From: a virus
Direction: 5' to 3' (one strand)
IMG/VR virus record: IMGVR_UViG_3300021960_000555
Location: 1 to 22,765 of that record
Length of the DNA: 22,765 nucleotides
Every line of letters begins with the position of its first letter. Positions within the stretch are counted from its first letter, which is position 1. The notes under the pieces are model-generated. The model made no database searches and was not told the DNA's origin. It saw only the letters and a list, made by a program, of their open reading frames with translations. A program made the translations under genes and the position numbers. This document shows, piece after piece, positions 19,630 through 22,765 of this stretch.

Positions 19630-22127
19630 CCAAATAGAAACTCCAGTGATGCTACTTTTTCTGCTTGCCATCCAATCGTGTCCATGATTACTTTGATAGG
19701 TTCCAAGAACGACTTTTCAAATTGTAAATCATAATCCACCTGTCTGTCAAGACCAAACTCTTTTGGGAATGTTCCCAGATAACTGATAACATTCTCGTTA
19801 ATTTTATTGGGGGTCTTAAGATAAACAAACTTAATCTTTTCACCATCTTGAATCAACGGATACTTATGAGTAAGTTTGTGTTTCTTGTTGTAGAAGTTGT
19901 ACAACAATGCACCGCGAACATGAATAGGTGTACCTTTACTATAGATGGTCGCAGGAAGATTGGACCACTTATTTATTCCATTACACCCTCGGGGGAAAGA
20001 AATATCTTCGACTGGTAACGAAGAAAACTCATCTCGGAAATCTGCAATAAATTTTTGTGCTGATTCCTCATCCTGATTCATGATAACCTTCATACACTCC
20101 TTAATAGCAGTGCGACAAGCAGCAGGAGTAGAAGATTTGACTGCTTCCAAACCCATGATTTTAAGTTTGGGTTCAGCATATTGAACACCCTCACTGTTCC
20201 ATACATTGAGGATGTATCGCTTCTTAGCAGTCCAGAGTCCTTTGTTGGCAATGTTCTCTCGCTTCATCTGCATCTTCTGTTCATAAGCACCTACGTATTC
20301 CGCCAACGCTTCATAAGAACGATCAATATGTTTTTCAAGTTCCATCTGACACACCTTGTCAAGGAACTTAACGATGCTAACATCAGTTTTCTCTCGCCCT
20401 CCGTATACAGAATCAACAAGAGGACCCAGATTAAGATAGATACTGTCAGTATCTGAGGCAATGACATAATCTTCTCCGTCAGTTTTTAGTACCTTATTCA
20501 GGTACTGATTCATTTTGTTCTCAATCCAACGAATCGAGACTTGACCCGAGAGAGTGATTGCCTCAGCATTTGCCAGATTGTAATATCGGAAGTATTGGTT
20601 TCCGATGGCACCATAGGCAGAGTTGAGTTGGATCTTCCTTGCCATTTGGATGTTGTTGAACTTTGATATATCTTTTTGTAGTGCCAAGGTCTCTGCAGAT
20701 GTCTTGGCATGTTCAAGGGATTGCTTTGCGGCAAGCATCCTCTTTTTGTAAATTGTTCGTTCATCATAAATCTTCTGCATCATTTCAGGTAGGAACCCAT
20801 GAATATCTTTTCGATACTGGGCACCATTAGCACAGACACAATACTCACCATTGATGTCTAATGACTCTGTAAGAATCTTATCAACTGTTGCCGTTGGATG
20901 CCTCTGGTCAACAAGTGTCTCTGGCGAGATGTTGTACTGCATAATAAGGTGAGGGTACAGACTATTAAGGTCAAAAGATACAACCCAATCATACTTTCCA
21001 GGAATCGGTTCCTTGACGTATGCTCCTGCATATTTTTCATCCTTCTTAGCACCTTTGCGAGGGGGCACAACAATGTTACGCTCACTAAGATAGTTATAAA
21101 TCATCGTGTCCCACATACGGACCTGACTATACACATCTTCAAAGTTCACCTTAGCATCATAGCTCATGGTGATAGCAAGTTCAAGCAACTTCATCTTATC
21201 TTCCAATCGGTCAATAAGTTCAACGTCTTGGATGTTGTACTCCATGAACTTCTGCCAATCACGAGTATAGAAGTCTTTGAAGTTTTCGTACTCGCTATGG
21301 TCTACCTTTCTTTGTCCGAGTTCAACGAAGGCAATATGGTCGAGACGATAAGACTCTTGGTTTGAATATGTAAACTTACGATAAAGATCCAGATAGTCAA
21401 GGATGTTAACACCAGAGATATCGTAAGCATAATTTTTGCGTCCTTGGACATAAACTTCCCTCTCATTTGCACGATTCCAAGGGGACAGACTCTTCATCCA
21501 TTTTTCCCCAAGCACACGATTAACCCGACGAGCAATGTAAGGAACGTCATACAAGTTCACGTTCCAACCCGTCAGGATATCAGGAGTATTTTCTACCCAC
21601 CATCCAATAAAATGGTTGAGCATTTCACGTTCAGTCCAGAAGATATGAGTCTCCACATCCTTAGGTGCTTCAAACTCACGAGTTGCCCAGCAGTAATACT
21701 GCTTGGTCACCATGTCTTTGATGGTGATAGACAACATTTCTTCTGCTGCTTCTTCTACATTAGGAAATCCATTTTCACACTGGACCTCAATGTCCATTGC
21801 AAAAATTTTCATCTGACTAATAGTATAGTCTACTTCGTCAGGGAACTCCTGTGAAATAAACTGGTATACGAATCTCTCATATCCATGTACTTTAAATCCT
21901 TCTACTCCCTCATACTGGGCAATAAATTCCCGTGCTTCCCTGGCAGTTTCAAACTTAAGGGGTTTAACATAATCGCCAGTTAGGGTTTTATACTTCTCCT
22001 GTTTGTTAGAAGAAACAAAAAGAGTAGGACTAAAATGGGTACGAGATTGGACTTTTTGCCCATTCTCATACCCACGGTAAAGGATAGTATTGCCAGCGAG
22101 TTGTACGTTTGTATAAAAACGGCTCAT
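19626..22127 (-). CDS. 43: DNA polymerase gp43-like, family B
   Basis: An 833-residue replicative polymerase with 3'-5' proofreading, a little shorter than T4 gp43 (898). Exonuclease motifs are intact: Asp112-x-Glu114 (AMDIEV), Asp194 in NLYDVPY and Tyr297/Asp301 in YNIQDVE. Polymerase motifs are DLNSLYP at 386-392 (motif A), KIQLNSAYG at 498-506 (motif B) and DTDS at 559-562 (motif C). The C-terminal VASLEFLFG resembles the sliding-clamp (gp45) binding tail of T4-type polymerases. GGAGAA lies upstream of ATG 22127, which overlaps the previous stop as ATGA. No intein or inserted homing gene interrupts it. It runs straight into a small gene and uvsX. Confidence 0.98.
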   Translation of the reverse strand: MSRFYTNVQLAGNTILYRGYENGQKVQSRTHFSPTLFVSSNKQEKYKTLTGDYVKPLKFETAREAREFIAQYEGVEGFKVHGYERFVYQFISQEFPDEVDYTISQMKIFAMDIEVQCENGFPNVEEAAEEMLSITIKDMVTKQYYCWATREFEAPKDVETHIFWTEREMLNHFIGWWVENTPDILTGWNVNLYDVPYIARRVNRVLGEKWMKSLSPWNRANEREVYVQGRKNYAYDISGVNILDYLDLYRKFTYSNQESYRLDHIAFVELGQRKVDHSEYENFKDFYTRDWQKFMEYNIQDVELIDRLEDKMKLLELAITMSYDAKVNFEDVYSQVRMWDTMIYNYLSERNIVVPPRKGAKKDEKYAGAYVKEPIPGKYDWVVSFDLNSLYPHLIMQYNISPETLVDQRHPTATVDKILTESLDINGEYCVCANGAQYRKDIHGFLPEMMQKIYDERTIYKKRMLAAKQSLEHAKTSAETLALQKDISKFNNIQMARKIQLNSAYGAIGNQYFRYYNLANAEAITLSGQVSIRWIENKMNQYLNKVLKTDGEDYVIASDTDSIYLNLGPLVDSVYGGREKTDVSIVKFLDKVCQMELEKHIDRSYEALAEYVGAYEQKMQMKRENIANKGLWTAKKRYILNVWNSEGVQYAEPKLKIMGLEAVKSSTPAACRTAIKECMKVIMNQDEESAQKFIADFRDEFSSLPVEDISFPRGCNGINKWSNLPATIYSKGTPIHVRGALLYNFYNKKHKLTHKYPLIQDGEKIKFVYLKTPNKINENVISYLGTFPKEFGLDRQVDYDLQFEKSFLEPIKVIMDTIGWQAEKVASLEFLFG

Positions 22128-22363
22128 TGAGATTCGTACTTCTCCAACAACTTTGGTGTCGGATCCAGTATAGTCAAAATTACCTCGGATGTCAAGAACA
22201 AATCTCGCTGTTCCGAGTAACGAGGGAAGGGTCGAATTTCCTCGTCACCAAATACTTCTACACATTTTTCAATGAGAATACTTGGTTCTTCATCAAGTTC
22301 AGTTACAGAACCTAGAAGATATTCACTCCTGTCCTTCAGAAGAATCAGTTTGACGTTTTCCAT
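22124..22363 (-). CDS. Small protein with Sm-like sequence pattern (79 aa)
   Basis: A 79-residue protein beginning MENVKLILLKDRSEYLLGSV and continuing through ELDEEPSILIEKCVEVF. The order of short strands, with a Gly before the second strand and an acidic turn before the third, resembles the Sm1 motif of LSm/Hfq-type RNA-binding barrels. This is a pattern observation, not a recognised domain. The C-terminus is PRYSEQRDLFLTS...ILDPTPKLL, which could hold a later strand. It overlaps the preceding gene by 41 bases and gene 43 by four. An AGAGG site nine bases upstream supports this ATG. Being translationally tied to the polymerase, it may be a regulator or accessory factor. Confidence 0.7.
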   Translation of the reverse strand: MENVKLILLKDRSEYLLGSVTELDEEPSILIEKCVEVFGDEEIRPFPRYSEQRDLFLTSEVILTILDPTPKLLEKYESQ

Positions 22364-22703
22364 TAATTTTTGCCTCTACTAGTTCAGTGTACTTTTCAAC
22401 AACTTGGTCATGTGTTTCGTATGCAGATACTACCTCATCAATTCTGAAGAAGATGTGGTCATGCTTACACAGTGGCAACCAAGGTTCCATAACAATTTCT
22501 GGTTCATTCAGTTTGTGAATTCCATCTTCATCTCCAGACTGGATATTAAGTTCCATTCCAGAATTAATCCAGATAGAATATGGATGCCTCAGTTGGTATG
22601 CAACGGGAGTCTTATTCTCCTCACCTTCAGCATTTGAAGTTACCTCATAAATGTCAGAGATAATATCTTCACCGTTTTTTAGTCTTACGATTCTTACGCT
22701 CAT
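22323..22703 (-). CDS. Conserved-type phage protein, possible Sm-like barrel (126 aa)
   Basis: ATG at 22703-22701 has a near-perfect AGGAGG four bases upstream, so I prefer it to an in-frame start five codons earlier. The 126 residues begin MSVRIVRLKNGEDIISDIYE, a strand-Gly-strand pattern like that in the next gene and in LSm-type proteins. Next come VAYQLRHPYSIWI and EPEIVMEPWLPLCKHDHIFF strands, then a C-terminal helix (VVEKYTELVE) and a charged tail. Function unknown; similar proteins lie upstream of gene 43 in cyanophages as I recall. Its start overlaps the end of the previous gene by 35 bases. Confidence 0.75.
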   Translation of the reverse strand: MSVRIVRLKNGEDIISDIYEVTSNAEGEENKTPVAYQLRHPYSIWINSGMELNIQSGDEDGIHKLNEPEIVMEPWLPLCKHDHIFFRIDEVVSAYETHDQVVEKYTELVEAKINGKRQTDSSEGQE

Positions 22704-22765
22704 AATTCCTCCTTTCAATTTCTAGTACTGCTTCCTTAATAATGTCTTTAAGGATCTTGTCTTCG
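22669..22765 (-). CDS. C-terminal fragment of an upstream gene (enters from beyond the window)
   Basis: A frame open from the window edge to TGA at 22671-22669 encodes at least 31 residues, EDKILKDIIKEAVLEIERRN then a very basic tail ending TKKR. Its codons for ERRN provide the AGGAGG ribosome binding site of the next gene, a common arrangement in this window. RegA, which often precedes gene 43 in T4-like phages, is not recognisable from this fragment. It may also be a non-coding leader, since only the tail is visible. Confidence 0.5.
   Translation of the reverse strand, partial: EDKILKDIIKEAVLEIERRNYERKNRKTKKR

Noticed and set aside
22669-22765. RegA translational repressor, expected upstream of gene 43
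   Set aside because: The visible C-terminal residues do not resemble T4 RegA, and neither of the next two proteins matches it in length or sequence.
1-22765. tRNA genes, CRISPR arrays or insertion sequences
   Set aside because: No cloverleaf-sized gap, no regularly spaced repeats and no transposase frame were seen; nearly all bases are coding.

Overview
The window looks like a piece of a T4-like (Tevenvirinae-related) myovirus of marine cyanobacteria. The evidence is the T4-type replication set (gp43 polymerase, UvsX recombinase, gp41 helicase, gp61 primase) and class Ia ribonucleotide reductase NrdA/NrdB, found together with genes typical of cyanophages: a TalC-type transaldolase, a MazG pyrophosphohydrolase, two 2OG-Fe(II) oxygenases and YRG-motif micro-proteins. 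Every gene I can support is on the minus strand, tightly packed, with many ATGA-type or longer overlaps. Coding order therefore runs from high to low coordinates.

Layout in transcription order. (1) 22765-19474: the tail of an unidentified gene, two small genes with an Sm-like sequence pattern, DNA polymerase gp43, a 51-residue protein and then uvsX, all overlapping. (2) 19477-15395: uvsX, a 2OG oxygenase, helicase gp41, mazG, a second 2OG oxygenase and a small membrane protein. (3) 15393-9304: a block not explained by replication. It holds a possible PD-(D/E)xK nuclease, a terminator with a TGCTATAAT promoter, a KxDG ligase-like nucleotidyltransferase, an NMN-adenylyltransferase-like protein whose N-terminus resembles the T4 capsid-targeting peptide, a 570-residue Lys/Ala/Ser-rich protein, a 289-residue Lys-rich protein and a 67-residue protein. 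(4) 9295-7005: a terminator fused to a TATAAATA late promoter, an Ig-like putative virion protein and three conserved phage proteins. (5) 7012-2302: primase gp61, nrdA, nrdB and a 101-residue protein. (6) 2318-1585: a composite hairpin/extended -10/late promoter, a structured leader, three small proteins and a terminator. (7) 1549-1: talC, two small overlapping genes, a GIY-YIG endonuclease, then a good sigma70-like promoter driving a gene that leaves the window.

How the genes fit together. NrdA/NrdB make deoxynucleotides, MazG probably acts on nucleotides, TalC feeds the pentose phosphate pathway (ribose and NADPH), and gp43/41/61/UvsX replicate and recombine the phage genome. The middle block has late-promoter-like elements, virion-like proteins and two nucleotidyltransferase-type enzymes. 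I infer that at least part of it is packaged in the head. That is the most interesting hypothesis here, and it is not proven by sequence alone.

I see no tRNA, rRNA, CRISPR array or insertion sequence. No stretch over 300 bases lacks a gene; the longest gap, 2194-2301, holds promoters and hairpins.
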